DNA of 64,000 nt, taken from assembly GCF_012530535.1 (NCBI RefSeq), contig NZ_CP051299.1:186001-250000 (forward strand), given 5' to 3'. Both the position numbers and the translations under genes were made by a program. The DNA is from Microcella flavibacter. GTDB taxonomy: Bacteria > Actinomycetota > Actinomycetes > Actinomycetales > Microbacteriaceae. The notes under the pieces were generated by a model, which was given only the letters and a program-made list of their open reading frames with translations, did not search any database and was not told where the DNA came from. Shown piece after piece: positions 52,560 through 60,983 of the stretch (its first letter is position 1; every line of letters starts with the position of its first letter).

Positions 52560-53588
52560 CTACTCCGGCGCGGGCGCCGAGCTGATGCCGGCGCGCTCGG
52601 GCGAGACGTCGCGCGGCACGCGCACGATGAGCGAGGCGGGCTCGACCCGCACGCTGAGGGTCGTCACGAGACCCATCTCCTCGCCGTCGATCTCGAACTC
52701 CTCGGGCTTCTCGAAGCGCAGGTCGGCGCGGCGGCCCTGGAAGTAGCGCAGCACGCGCACGCGCTTGTCGGCGGCCATGAGGCGGCGGCCGGCGCGCGAC
52801 TTGCGCAGCACGCCGTTCTCCCACACCACGGCGGTGCCGACGCGGATCCAGCCGGCGAGGTTGCGGGGGCGCATGGCGGCGATGTCGAGCAGGCCGTCGT
52901 CGATCTTCGCCTCGGGCATGATCAGCACGTTGCCGGGCAGGGCGCCGCAGTTGCCGATGAGGAGGGTGTGCACGCTCGTCGACCGGGTGGGGGAGCCGTC
53001 GAGGGAGTAGGAGAGCTTGACCGCGTCGACGTCGCGCGCGATGCGGGCGATGGCCTCGACGTAGGCGAGCCAGCCGACCTTCTTCTTCAGCTCGGGGTTG
53101 GTGGCGGCGATCATCTTCGCGTCGAGGCCGATTCCGACCATGACGACGAAGGTGTGCTGCTCGGTCGAGCCGTCGGGCCGGCGCAGCAGCGCGGTGCCCA
53201 TGTCGATGGCGCGGTCCTCGCCGGTGACGGCGAGCTGCACGGCCTCGGGCAGGCGGTTGAGCGTGATGCCGAGGTTGCGGGCGAGCAGGTTGCCGGTGCC
53301 CGCGGGCAGCAGCACGAGCGGCACGCCCGAGTTCATCATCCCCTCGGCGACCGCGCGCACGGTGCCGTCGCCGCCGGCGGCGAGAACGGCGGATGCGCCG
53401 CTCGCGATCGCCTCCTTCGCCATGCCCTGCCCCGGGTCGTCGACGCTCGTCTCGAGCCAGAGGGTGGCGTTCCAGCCGGCCTCCTCCTCGGCGAGCCGGA
53501 CCTCCGAGCGCAGCTCGTCGATGTCCACCTTGATGGGGTTGAAGATGACGGCGACGTGCGCGCCGGCGGAGGCCTGATCGGGAGACAT
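52560..53588 (-). CDS. Diacylglycerol/lipid kinase family protein
   Basis: A 342-residue protein with the DAGK catalytic domain: VAVIFNPIKVD, then VLAAGGDGTVRAVAEGM with the GGDGT ATP-binding motif and VLLPAGTGNLLARNLG. The C-terminal domain has FVVMVGIGLDAKMI and FEIDGEEMG. Such proteins phosphorylate diacylglycerol or related lipids, such as in phosphatidylinositol mannoside or recycling pathways, at the membrane. The acceptor here is not evident. Confidence 0.92.
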   Translation of the reverse strand: MSPDQASAGAHVAVIFNPIKVDIDELRSEVRLAEEEAGWNATLWLETSVDDPGQGMAKEAIASGASAVLAAGGDGTVRAVAEGMMNSGVPLVLLPAGTGNLLARNLGITLNRLPEAVQLAVTGEDRAIDMGTALLRRPDGSTEQHTFVVMVGIGLDAKMIAATNPELKKKVGWLAYVEAIARIARDVDAVKLSYSLDGSPTRSTSVHTLLIGNCGALPGNVLIMPEAKIDDGLLDIAAMRPRNLAGWIRVGTAVVWENGVLRKSRAGRRLMAADKRVRVLRYFQGRRADLRFEKPEEFEIDGEEMGLVTTLSVRVEPASLIVRVPRDVSPERAGISSAPAPE

Positions 53589-53697
53589 GGCGTCAGGCTA
53601 GGGCATGCGGCACGGCGGGCGCCCGGGCGGGCGGACGAGCATCCAGCACGGGTCGTTCCCCGGCGGTCGGGCGCGGGCCGCGTGCCAGACTAGAGGC

Positions 53698-54963
53698 GTG
53701 ATCGACCCCCAGCTGCTGCGTGAGAATCCCGAGCTCGTCAAAGCCTCCCAGCGCGCCCGCCGCGCCTCCGTCGAGCGGGTCGACGAGGCCGTCGCCGCCG
53801 ACGCCGCGCGCCGCGAGTCCATCACCGCCTACGAGACCCTGCGGGCCGAGCAGAACGCGCACGGCAAGACCGTCGCGAAGGCCCCGAAGGAGGAGAAGGC
53901 CGCGCTGGTCGCCCAGGCGCAGGAGCTCTCGGCCCGCGTGAAGCAGGCGCAGCAGGCCGCGGCCGAGGCCGAGGAGGCCTTCGCGAGCATCGCGGGGGGC
54001 ATTCCGAACGTCGTGCTCGACGGTGTTCCCGAGGGTGGCGAGGACGACTTCGTCACGCTGCGCGAGGTCGGCTCGACGCCCGTCTTCGACTTCGAGCCCC
54101 GCGACCACCTCGAGCTCGGCGAGGTGCTCGACGCGATCGACATGCCCCGCGGCGTGAAGGTCTCGGGCTCGCGCTTCTACTTCCTCAAGGGGCTAGGGGC
54201 GCGACTCGAGCTGGCGATGATGACCATGGCTCTCGACCGCGCGCTCGAGGCCGGCTTCACCCCGCTCATCACGCCCACGCTCGTGAAGCCCGAGGTCATG
54301 CGCGGCACCGGGTTCCTCGGCGAGCACGCCGACGAGGTCTACCACCTGCCCGCCGACGACCTCTACCTCACCGGCACGAGCGAGGTCGCCCTCGCCGGAT
54401 ACCACGCCGACGAGATCCTCGACGTGAGCGAGGGCCCGCTGCGCTACGCCGGCTGGAGCACCTGCTACCGCCGCGAGGCCGGCAGCTACGGCCGCGACAC
54501 CCGCGGCATCATCCGCGTGCACCAGTTCCAGAAGCTCGAGATGTTCAGCTACATCGACCCTGCCGACGCCGAGGCCGAGCACGAGCGCCTGCTCGCCCTG
54601 CAGGAGGCCATGCTGCAGAGCCTCGGCCTCGCCTACCGCGTCATCGACACCGCCGCCGGCGACCTCGGCACGAGCGCCGCCCGCAAGTTCGACATCGAGG
54701 CCTGGGTGCCCACGCAGGGCGCCTACCGCGAGCTCACGAGCACGAGCAACTGCACCACCTACCAGGCCCGCCGGCTCGACATCCGGCACCGGGGCGAGAG
54801 CGGGAAGACGGCGCCCGTCGCGACGCTCAACGGCACGCTCGCGACGACCCGCTGGATCGTCGCCATCCTCGAGACCCACCAGCGCGCCGACGGCTCGGTG
54901 GTGGTGCCGGATGCCCTGCGCCCGTACCTCGGCGGCCTCGAGATCATGGAGCCCAAGCGATGA
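53698..54963 (+). CDS. serS: Seryl-tRNA synthetase
   Basis: A 421-residue class II synthetase. The N-terminal coiled-coil arm (about 25-100, [17 protein letters not shown] at its end) grips the long variable arm of tRNA-Ser. The catalytic core has [52 protein letters not shown] and the final [20 protein letters not shown] start at 53698. It overlaps the next gene by ATGA. Two tRNA-Ser genes lie 0.9 and 2.5 kb downstream. Confidence 0.97.
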   Translation: MIDPQLLRENPELVKASQRARRASVERVDEAVAADAARRESITAYETLRAEQNAHGKTVAKAPKEEKAALVAQAQELSARVKQAQQAAAEAEEAFASIAGGIPNVVLDGVPEGGEDDFVTLREVGSTPVFDFEPRDHLELGEVLDAIDMPRGVKVSGSRFYFLKGLGARLELAMMTMALDRALEAGFTPLITPTLVKPEVMRGTGFLGEHADEVYHLPADDLYLTGTSEVALAGYHADEILDVSEGPLRYAGWSTCYRREAGSYGRDTRGIIRVHQFQKLEMFSYIDPADAEAEHERLLALQEAMLQSLGLAYRVIDTAAGDLGTSAARKFDIEAWVPTQGAYRELTSTSNCTTYQARRLDIRHRGESGKTAPVATLNGTLATTRWIVAILETHQRADGSVVVPDALRPYLGGLEIMEPKR

Positions 54964-55787
54964 GCACGACGTCCACCGACCAGGGCGAGCGCTGGCTCGT
55001 CGCCCTCGACATCGACGGCACCGTGCTGCACGAGGACGGCTCGCTGCCCGACGCGGCGCTCGCCGAGATCACCCGACTGCGGCAGGCCGGGCACGAGGTC
55101 ATGCTCGCCACCGGGCGCTCGGTCGCCATGACCCTGCCGGTGCTCGAGCGGCTCGGCATCGCTCCCGAGTACGTGGTCTGCTCGAACGGCGCCATCACGC
55201 TGCGTCGCGACGAGAGCGCCCCGACGGGGTACCGGCGCGAGCACGTCGAGACCTTCGACCCCTCGGGAGTGCTGGAGAGCATCCGCCCGCATCTCAGCCA
55301 GGCGAACTACGCCGTCGAGGACGAGACCGGCATGTACCGCTACACCGGCTGGTTCCCCGACGGCGCGCTCGGCGCCGTGAGCGAGGAGGTGCCGTTCGAG
55401 CGCCTCGCCCACGAGCCCGCCACCCGCGTCGTCGTCATCAGCCCCGGTCACGCGATGGAGGAGTTCCTCGCCGCCGTCGAGCTCATGGGCCTGCACCAGG
55501 TCAGCTACAACGTCGGCTGGACGGCCTGGCTCGACATCGCGCCCGACGGCGTGAACAAGTCCACGGCCCTCGAGCGGGTTCGGGATGCCCTCGCCATCGA
55601 TCCCCGTCGCGTGCTCGCCGTCGGCGACGGCCGCAACGACATCGAGATGCTCACCTGGGCGGTCGCCGGCGGTGGGCGCGGCGTGGCCATGGGGCAGGCG
55701 CCGGAGGAGGTCGTCGCGGTGGCCTCCGAGACGACGGCGCGCGATACCGAGGACGGGCTGGCGAAGGCGCTCTCCGCACTGCAGTAG
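54960..55787 (+). CDS. HAD-superfamily Cof-type phosphatase
   Basis: A 275-residue HAD hydrolase of the Cof/YbiV type. Motif I is [11 protein letters not shown], motif II MLATGRS, the lysine motif is in [11 protein letters not shown] and motif IV is [16 protein letters not shown]2-type cap domain lies between motif II and the lysine. It removes phosphate from small sugars or nucleotides; the exact substrate is unknown. Its ATG overlaps the serS stop, so it is cotranslated with serS. Confidence 0.9.
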   Translation: MSTTSTDQGERWLVALDIDGTVLHEDGSLPDAALAEITRLRQAGHEVMLATGRSVAMTLPVLERLGIAPEYVVCSNGAITLRRDESAPTGYRREHVETFDPSGVLESIRPHLSQANYAVEDETGMYRYTGWFPDGALGAVSEEVPFERLAHEPATRVVVISPGHAMEEFLAAVELMGLHQVSYNVGWTAWLDIAPDGVNKSTALERVRDALAIDPRRVLAVGDGRNDIEMLTWAVAGGGRGVAMGQAPEEVVAVASETTARDTEDGLAKALSALQ

Positions 55788-55890
55788 GGTTCGCGGCGGC
55801 GCGCGGCCCGGGCGGGGCATCCCGAACGGGGGTGCCGCCGCCAGGCCCCGCATAGCATCCCTCGGGTACTATCGGGTTCGTTGATGCCGA

Positions 55891-55975
55891 GGAGGGCTGT
55901 CCGAGCGGCCGATGGAGCTGGTCTTGAAAACCAGTGGGCAGAGATGTCTCGTGGGTTCGAATCCCACGCCCTCCG
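55891..55975 (+). tRNA. tRNA-Ser (UGA anticodon)
   Basis: The 85-nt sequence folds as a class II tRNA. The acceptor stem GGAGGGC pairs with GCCCTCC at 55968-55974, with G as discriminator; the anticodon stem CTGGT/ACCAG holds loop CTTGAAA with TGA; the T arm reads GTGGGTTCGAATCCCAC. The long variable arm fits serine. No CCA is encoded. Confidence 0.95.
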
Positions 55976-56067
55976 CGCTGTGAGGATGCGCCCGCCGGGC
56001 GCGTCGACGCGAATACCGACCCGCACCGCCCTCCCGAGGGCCGTGCCGCAGCACCCGGGGGGATCGA

Positions 56068-57363
56068 ATGGCCGAACGCACGCGTGATCGCACTCTGCGA
56101 TCCCTGCCGATGGCGCGCGTGCGCCACGGCCGCCAGCGCCGCTCGGCCTGGTGGTCGACGGCCCTCAAGGTGGTCGGTGCGACCATGGCCGTCGTGCTCG
56201 TGAGCGGAGCATCCGTCGCCGCCATCGCCCTCAACAACCTCACCTCGAACATCGACGTCGTCGAACTGACCGACGCCGACGGCAACGTCCGCGAGATCCC
56301 GCAGGTCGGCGAGTGGGAGGGCGGCTTCAACGTGCTCATCGTCGGCGTCGACAACGCCGAGGGGCAGACGGTCGGCGAGGGGCGCGACACCACGCTCAAC
56401 GACGTCAACATGCTCGTGCACGTCACAGAGGACCAGCAGTCGGCGGTCGCCGTGTCCATCCCGCGCGACCTCGTCATCCGGCATCCCGGGTGCCCGCAGG
56501 AGGACGGCTCGATGAGCTCGCCCATGAGCGCGCAGCCGCTCAACGTGGCCTACGGGCAGGGCGGGCTCAACTGCGTCGTGCTCACGGTCGAGGAGCTCAC
56601 CGGGCTCGACATCCCGTACGCCGCGCAAATCTCCTTCGACGGCGTCGCCATGATGTCCACCGCCGTCGGCGGCGTCGACATCTGCATCACCGAGCCGATC
56701 ATCGATCGGCAGGCCGATCTCGTGCTGGAGACCGCGGGCACCCACACCGTCGAGGGGTACCAGGCGCTCGCCTTCCTGCGCACGCGCTACGGCGTCGGCG
56801 ACGGCAGCGACCTGAGCCGCATCTCCTCGCAGCAGGTCTACCTCTCCTCGCTCATGCGAAAGGTGCAGAACGAGGGCGTGCTCACCGACCCGACCGCGCT
56901 CTACGGCATCGCCACCGTCGCCACGCAGGCGATGAAACTGTCGCCCAGTCTCTCCAGCGTCGACACGATGGTGTCGATGGCGCTCGCCCTGCGGACCATC
57001 CCGACCGAGAACATCACCTTCGTGCAGTACCCGGCGACGACCGGCCTCGGCGGCGTGTACACGAACAAGGCGGCCCCGTTGGAGGACCTCGCCGACCAGC
57101 TGTTCGAGCGGATCCAGAACGGCGAGTCCTTCGTGCTCGCCGACGACGCCACCGGCAACGGCTCGACGCTCGACCCGAACGCGCCCGTCGCGCCGCCGAC
57201 CGAGGCCCCGGTCGAGACGCCCGCGGCGACGGATCCCGCCGCGCCCGTCGACCCCAGCGCGAGCCCCGCCCCGGGCGACCCCTCGGTCGCGCCCGAGGAC
57301 GCCGTGCTCGAGGGCGTGCTCGGCCAGACGGCGGACCAGTACACGTGCTCGGTGGCGAACTGA
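56068..57363 (+). CDS. LCP (LytR-CpsA-Psr) family cell-wall ligase
   Basis: A 431-residue membrane-anchored protein. A basic cytoplasmic start is followed by one helix (about residues 33-52, VVGATMAVVLVSGASVAAIA). The extracellular LCP domain has NVLIVGVDNAEGQ, GRDTTLNDVNMLVHV, AVAVSIPRDLVI, LNVAYGQGGLNCVV and LAFLRTRYGVGDGSDLSRI, with the conserved arginines and aspartates that hold polyprenyl phosphate. LCP proteins attach glycopolymers to peptidoglycan. A proline/alanine-rich tail follows. Confidence 0.93.
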   Translation: MAERTRDRTLRSLPMARVRHGRQRRSAWWSTALKVVGATMAVVLVSGASVAAIALNNLTSNIDVVELTDADGNVREIPQVGEWEGGFNVLIVGVDNAEGQTVGEGRDTTLNDVNMLVHVTEDQQSAVAVSIPRDLVIRHPGCPQEDGSMSSPMSAQPLNVAYGQGGLNCVVLTVEELTGLDIPYAAQISFDGVAMMSTAVGGVDICITEPIIDRQADLVLETAGTHTVEGYQALAFLRTRYGVGDGSDLSRISSQQVYLSSLMRKVQNEGVLTDPTALYGIATVATQAMKLSPSLSSVDTMVSMALALRTIPTENITFVQYPATTGLGGVYTNKAAPLEDLADQLFERIQNGESFVLADDATGNGSTLDPNAPVAPPTEAPVETPAATDPAAPVDPSASPAPGDPSVAPEDAVLEGVLGQTADQYTCSVAN

Positions 57364-57463
57364 CCGCGTCCGGGCGGGGCTGAGCGGAGCATCCCGCCGC
57401 CCTCGCCGGAACGCGCGCGCCGTGCCCGTCGCGCAGCGGCTATAGTGGTGGAGGCTCACGCCA

Positions 57464-57553
57464 GGAGACGTCGCATAGTCCGGCCGAGTGCACCACCCTG
57501 CTAAGGTGGAGTCCCCGTTCAGGGGACCAGGGGTTCAAATCCCCTCGTCTCCG
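57464..57553 (+). tRNA. tRNA-Ser (GCU anticodon)
   Basis: A 90-nt class II tRNA. The acceptor stem GGAGACG pairs with CGTCTCC at 57546-57552 with discriminator G; anticodon stem CCACC/GGTGG encloses CTGCTAA with GCT; a long variable arm GTCCCCGTTCAGGGGAC and the T arm AGGGGTTCAAATCCCCT are clear. Confidence 0.95.
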
Positions 57554-57564
57554 CTGTACCGATG

Positions 57565-57591
57565 ATCGCGCCGCCGCTGCTGCGGCGCGAT
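57565..57591 (+). terminator. Hairpin after tRNA-Ser(GCU)
   Basis: ATCGCGCCGC (57565-57574) pairs perfectly with GCGGCGCGAT (57582-57591) around a 7-nt loop, 11 bp after the tRNA end. There is no T-run. About 225 bp without a gene follow before the next start; I see nothing else in them. Confidence 0.6.
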
Positions 57592-57818
57592 GTCGCTGGT
57601 GGTCACCCTTCTGAGTCGGGTCACCGCAGCGGCCGCTTCTCCGATGTGACGTCGCTCGTCGTCACCGCCGTGATGGCCCTCTGCTGTGCGGTTCTGCAGG
57701 GCATCGCCGCTGAGCGTTCGCCGACTCACTCGGTCATGTTCGTGCGGGGCATCGCGAGCATCCGCCATGATCGGCGGGGAGGCGGAGCGCCGCCGTCGCG
57801 TCGACCATCAGGAGCAGC

Positions 57819-58967
57819 ATGCCGATCCGGTTCGCGTCGTCGCCGCGCTCGAGCGTCGGCATCGAGTGGGAGCTCATGCTCGTCGACGACCGCGGCGATC
57901 TCGTGGGGGAGGCGCCGGGCATCCTCGAGGCGCTGAAGGACCGCCCCGGCATCACCGGCGAGCTGCTGACCAACACGGTCGAGATCGTCAGCGACCCGCA
58001 CGCCCGCGTCGCCGACGCCGTGCGCGACGTGCGCGACCGCATCGCCGAGGTGCGCGCCGAGTGCGCCACGCGCGGCATCGGCCTGCTCTCGGCCGGCAGC
58101 CACCCGAGCGCGCTGTGGCACGAGCAGCGCATCGCCGAGGCGACCCGCTACGACAAGCTCATCCGCCGCACCCAGTGGTGGGGCCGCAACATGATGATCT
58201 GGGGCATGCACGTGCACGTCGGCGTCGAGCGCCGCGCGAAGGTCATGCCGCTGCTCGCCGAGCTCGGCGCGACCCTGCCGCACCTGCAGGCGCTCACCGC
58301 CTCGAGCCCGTACTGGGCGGGGGAGGAGACGGGGTACGCCTCGAACCGCGCGCTCGTCTTCCAGCAGCTGCCGACCGCGGGGCTGCCCTGGGCGCTCGAC
58401 GACTGGCCCGCGTTCGAGGGCTACGTCGACGATCTGGTGCGCACCGGCGTCGTCGACGACGAGACCGAGGTGCGATGGGATGCCCGGCCGGCGCCGCGCT
58501 GGGGGACCCTCGAGGTGCGCGCCTGCGACGCCCCCTCGAGCCTGCACGAACTTGCCGCGGTCGCCGCGCTCGCGCAGTGCCTGGTGGAGCGCGGCTCGCG
58601 CCGCCTCGACGCCGGCCGCGCCCCCGCGCCGCTCGCGCCCTGGTTCCACCGCGAGAACAAGTGGCGGGTCGCCCGCTACGGCCTCGACGCGGTCACCGTC
58701 GTCGACGCCGGCGGCCGTGAGCAGCCCGTGCGCGAGCACCTCGCCGAGCTGCTCGTCGACCTCTCCCCGATCGCCGACGAGCTCGGCTGCGCGGAGGAGC
58801 TCGGCGGGGTCGAGCAGATCCTCGCGCTCGGCGGCGGGGCAGACCGCCAGCGGGCGGTCGCCCAAGCGCACGACGGCGACCTCGCCGCGGTCGTGCGGCA
58901 CCTGCGGGCCGAGTTCGACGCCGAGCGGCCACTCCCCGCTGCGGACCACGGACGCCGCGAGGCCTAG
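57819..58967 (+). CDS. YbdK-type carboxylate-amine ligase (glutamate-cysteine ligase-like)
   Basis: A 382-residue GCS2-family protein. Features are SVGIEWELMLVD with the glutamate pair, NTVEIVSDPH, LLSAGSHPSALW, and WGMHVHVGVERRAK. The family has weak gamma-glutamyl-cysteine ligase activity in E. coli and uncertain roles in actinobacteria, which mostly use mycothiol. AGGAG precedes the ATG. Its end overlaps the end of the opposite-strand histidine kinase gene by 4 bp. Confidence 0.92.
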   Translation: MPIRFASSPRSSVGIEWELMLVDDRGDLVGEAPGILEALKDRPGITGELLTNTVEIVSDPHARVADAVRDVRDRIAEVRAECATRGIGLLSAGSHPSALWHEQRIAEATRYDKLIRRTQWWGRNMMIWGMHVHVGVERRAKVMPLLAELGATLPHLQALTASSPYWAGEETGYASNRALVFQQLPTAGLPWALDDWPAFEGYVDDLVRTGVVDDETEVRWDARPAPRWGTLEVRACDAPSSLHELAAVAALAQCLVERGSRRLDAGRAPAPLAPWFHRENKWRVARYGLDAVTVVDAGGREQPVREHLAELLVDLSPIADELGCAEELGGVEQILALGGGADRQRAVAQAHDGDLAAVVRHLRAEFDAERPLPAADHGRREA

Positions 58968-60640
58968 CGGGGCAGGCGCACCGTGATGGTGGTGCCCGAT
59001 CCGACCTCGCTGTCGACGTCGATCGAGCCCGCGTGGGCGTCGACGATGGCCTTCACGATGGGCAGACCGAGCCCGACGCCGCGGATGGCGGAGGCGCGGG
59101 CATCCGCCGCTCGGAAGAACTGCTCGAACAACCGCGCCTGATCCGGGGCGGAGATGCCGATGCCGGTGTCGCGCACGGTGAGGATGAGGTGCAGCTCGTC
59201 GGCCGACGCCGAGACGCGCACCCGCCCGCCCTCGGGCGTGTAACGCACGGCGTTGGTGATGAGGTTCTCGGCGACCTGGGCCATGCGCAGCGCATCGAAG
59301 CGGCCGACCGCGTCGTGCCCCGTCACGGTGAGGCGCACGCCCTTCGCGGCGGCCTCCGAGCGCAGGGCGTCGGCCGACTCGCGCACGACGGCGGCGAGGT
59401 CGCCGGAGTGCCGCGCGATCGCGATGGGCGCATTGCGCGATCCGGCCGCGGTGAGCAGGTCGCGCACGAGCATGTGCTGACGCTGCACGTTGCGGTCCAT
59501 GACCTCGAGCCATTCGACGATGTCGGGGTCGAGCCCGGCGAGCTCGTCGCGGCGCTCGAGCACCAGTTCGAGGAACCCCGACATCGTCGTCAGCGGCGTG
59601 CGCAGCTCGTGCGAGACGGTGCCGATGAAGGCGTCCTTCGCCTCGAGCGCCTGCATGAAGTCGCTCACGTCCTTGACGACCACGACGTTCGCCAGGTGCT
59701 CGCCATCGGCCGTGTGAACGGGGCTCGCCGAGACCGACAGCGCCGCTTGACGGCCGCCGGGGGCTCCCACCCACACCAGTCGATCCGTGACCTGCTGCCC
59801 GCGCATCACCCGATCCAGCGACGAGTCGCCGTCGTCGATGGGGGTCACGCGATCGGTCGAGAACGCCTGGATGCCGTGGAACGACTCCCACGGGTCGGCG
59901 CCCTCGGCCGTCAGCTCGGGGCTCTCGCGCAGCACTCTGTTCATCAGCACGCGATCGCCGTCGGGCGCGGTGACGATGACGCCGACGTCGAGCGCGTCGA
60001 GCACCGTGTCGAGCAGTCGGCGGGTGCGCTCCGTCTCGCGGGCGGCCGCGGCCCGCCGGCGCTGCTCGGAGCTCAGCTCGACCTGCCGGCCGGCGAGGAT
60101 GGACGACATCATGTACGCCACCACCATCGCGAGCAGCATGACGACGGGGAAGACGGCGATGAGCATGGTCGCGCGATCGGCGGCCGACTGGTCGAGCCCG
60201 CCCGATGCGACGGCGACGATGTCGGGCACGATGACGGCCACGACGAAGGGGGCGAGGGCCACGATCGCCCAGCGCGATTTGACGATGCCGACCCAGACGG
60301 CGGGGAGCGCCAGGATCATCACGAGCGGGTTGGTGACGCCGCCCGTGCCCTCGAGGCGGATCACGAAGATCGCGAGGAAGTCGAGGACGGGCATGAGGAG
60401 CATCCACGGCCGGTAGTACGGGTTGCGGAACCGCTTCATGAGCGGCAGAGCCGTCGCGATCGTCACCATGGCGATCCCGATGAGGTACGGAGGGCCCGCG
60501 ACGACCTCGAATTCCAGCATGAGGAGCAGCAGCGTCGCGAGGCCGAAGATGATGAAGAAGCCCGTCTGCAGCAGCCGCGCCGTGTACCGCGGGCTGACGA
60601 GCGGTCGTTCGTCGAGCGTCGAATCGTTGGTGCTGGCCAC
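58964..60640 (-). CDS. Orphan sensor histidine kinase with PAS-like domain
   Basis: A 558-residue membrane sensor. About six helices occupy residues 25-190 (MASE-like sensory region), then a PAS-like domain begins LDTVLDALDVGVIVTAPDG (about 205). HisKA has AFIGTVSHELRTPL with the phospho-accepting histidine; HATPase has NLITNAVRYTPEGG, DTGIGISAPDQARLFEQFF and GVGLGLPIVKAIVDAH. No response regulator is adjacent, so the partner is encoded elsewhere. The ATG start is 131 bp upstream of tRNA-Arg on the opposite strand. Confidence 0.92.
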   Translation of the reverse strand: MASTNDSTLDERPLVSPRYTARLLQTGFFIIFGLATLLLLMLEFEVVAGPPYLIGIAMVTIATALPLMKRFRNPYYRPWMLLMPVLDFLAIFVIRLEGTGGVTNPLVMILALPAVWVGIVKSRWAIVALAPFVVAVIVPDIVAVASGGLDQSAADRATMLIAVFPVVMLLAMVVAYMMSSILAGRQVELSSEQRRRAAAARETERTRRLLDTVLDALDVGVIVTAPDGDRVLMNRVLRESPELTAEGADPWESFHGIQAFSTDRVTPIDDGDSSLDRVMRGQQVTDRLVWVGAPGGRQAALSVSASPVHTADGEHLANVVVVKDVSDFMQALEAKDAFIGTVSHELRTPLTTMSGFLELVLERRDELAGLDPDIVEWLEVMDRNVQRQHMLVRDLLTAAGSRNAPIAIARHSGDLAAVVRESADALRSEAAAKGVRLTVTGHDAVGRFDALRMAQVAENLITNAVRYTPEGGRVRVSASADELHLILTVRDTGIGISAPDQARLFEQFFRAADARASAIRGVGLGLPIVKAIVDAHAGSIDVDSEVGSGTTITVRLPR

Positions 60641-60771
60641 CCGTTCCCCCTTGTGCGTGCATGCTCAGACTAGGGATGCCCGGGCCCGCGCCGCGCGCGC
60701 CGCTCGGGCCGCCCTCGATTCGACCCCGCCCCGCGTCGCTGATATGCTCGCTCAGTCGTGAAAGCGGCAGT

Positions 60772-60844
60772 GCGCCCGTAGCTCAATGGATAGAGCATCT
60801 GACTACGGATCAGAAGGTTAGGGGTTCGAGTCCCTTCGGGCGCG
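60772..60844 (+). tRNA. tRNA-Arg (ACG anticodon)
   Basis: A 73-nt class I tRNA. Acceptor GCGCCCG pairs with CGGGCGC (60837-60843), discriminator G at 60844; anticodon stem TCTGA/TCAGA holds loop CTACGGA with ACG; T arm AGGGGTTCGAGTCCCTT. The A34 is expected to become inosine. Confidence 0.95.
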
Positions 60845-60850
60845 CAGGAT

Positions 60851-60886
60851 GCCCCGGACGCTGTGATCAGCGTGCCGGGGCTTTTT
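60851..60886 (+). terminator. Rho-independent terminator after tRNA-Arg
   Basis: GCCCCGGACGCTG (60851-60863) pairs with CAGCGTGCCGGGGC (60868-60881) around a 4-nt loop with one bulged base, directly followed by five T. This is a classical intrinsic terminator. Confidence 0.92.
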
Positions 60887-60983
60887 CGTGCGCGGATGGC
60901 CGGCCGCACCCGCACCTGAGCATCCCCCCGCCCACCCCCTCGATCGGCGACCCGCACCCGCGCGCCCCGCGTACCGTGGGGAG

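Noticed and set aside
53698-57553. serS near two tRNA-Ser genes as a functional cluster
   Set aside because: They are separated by other genes with their own signals. I see no T-box or shared regulation, so proximity is probably chance.
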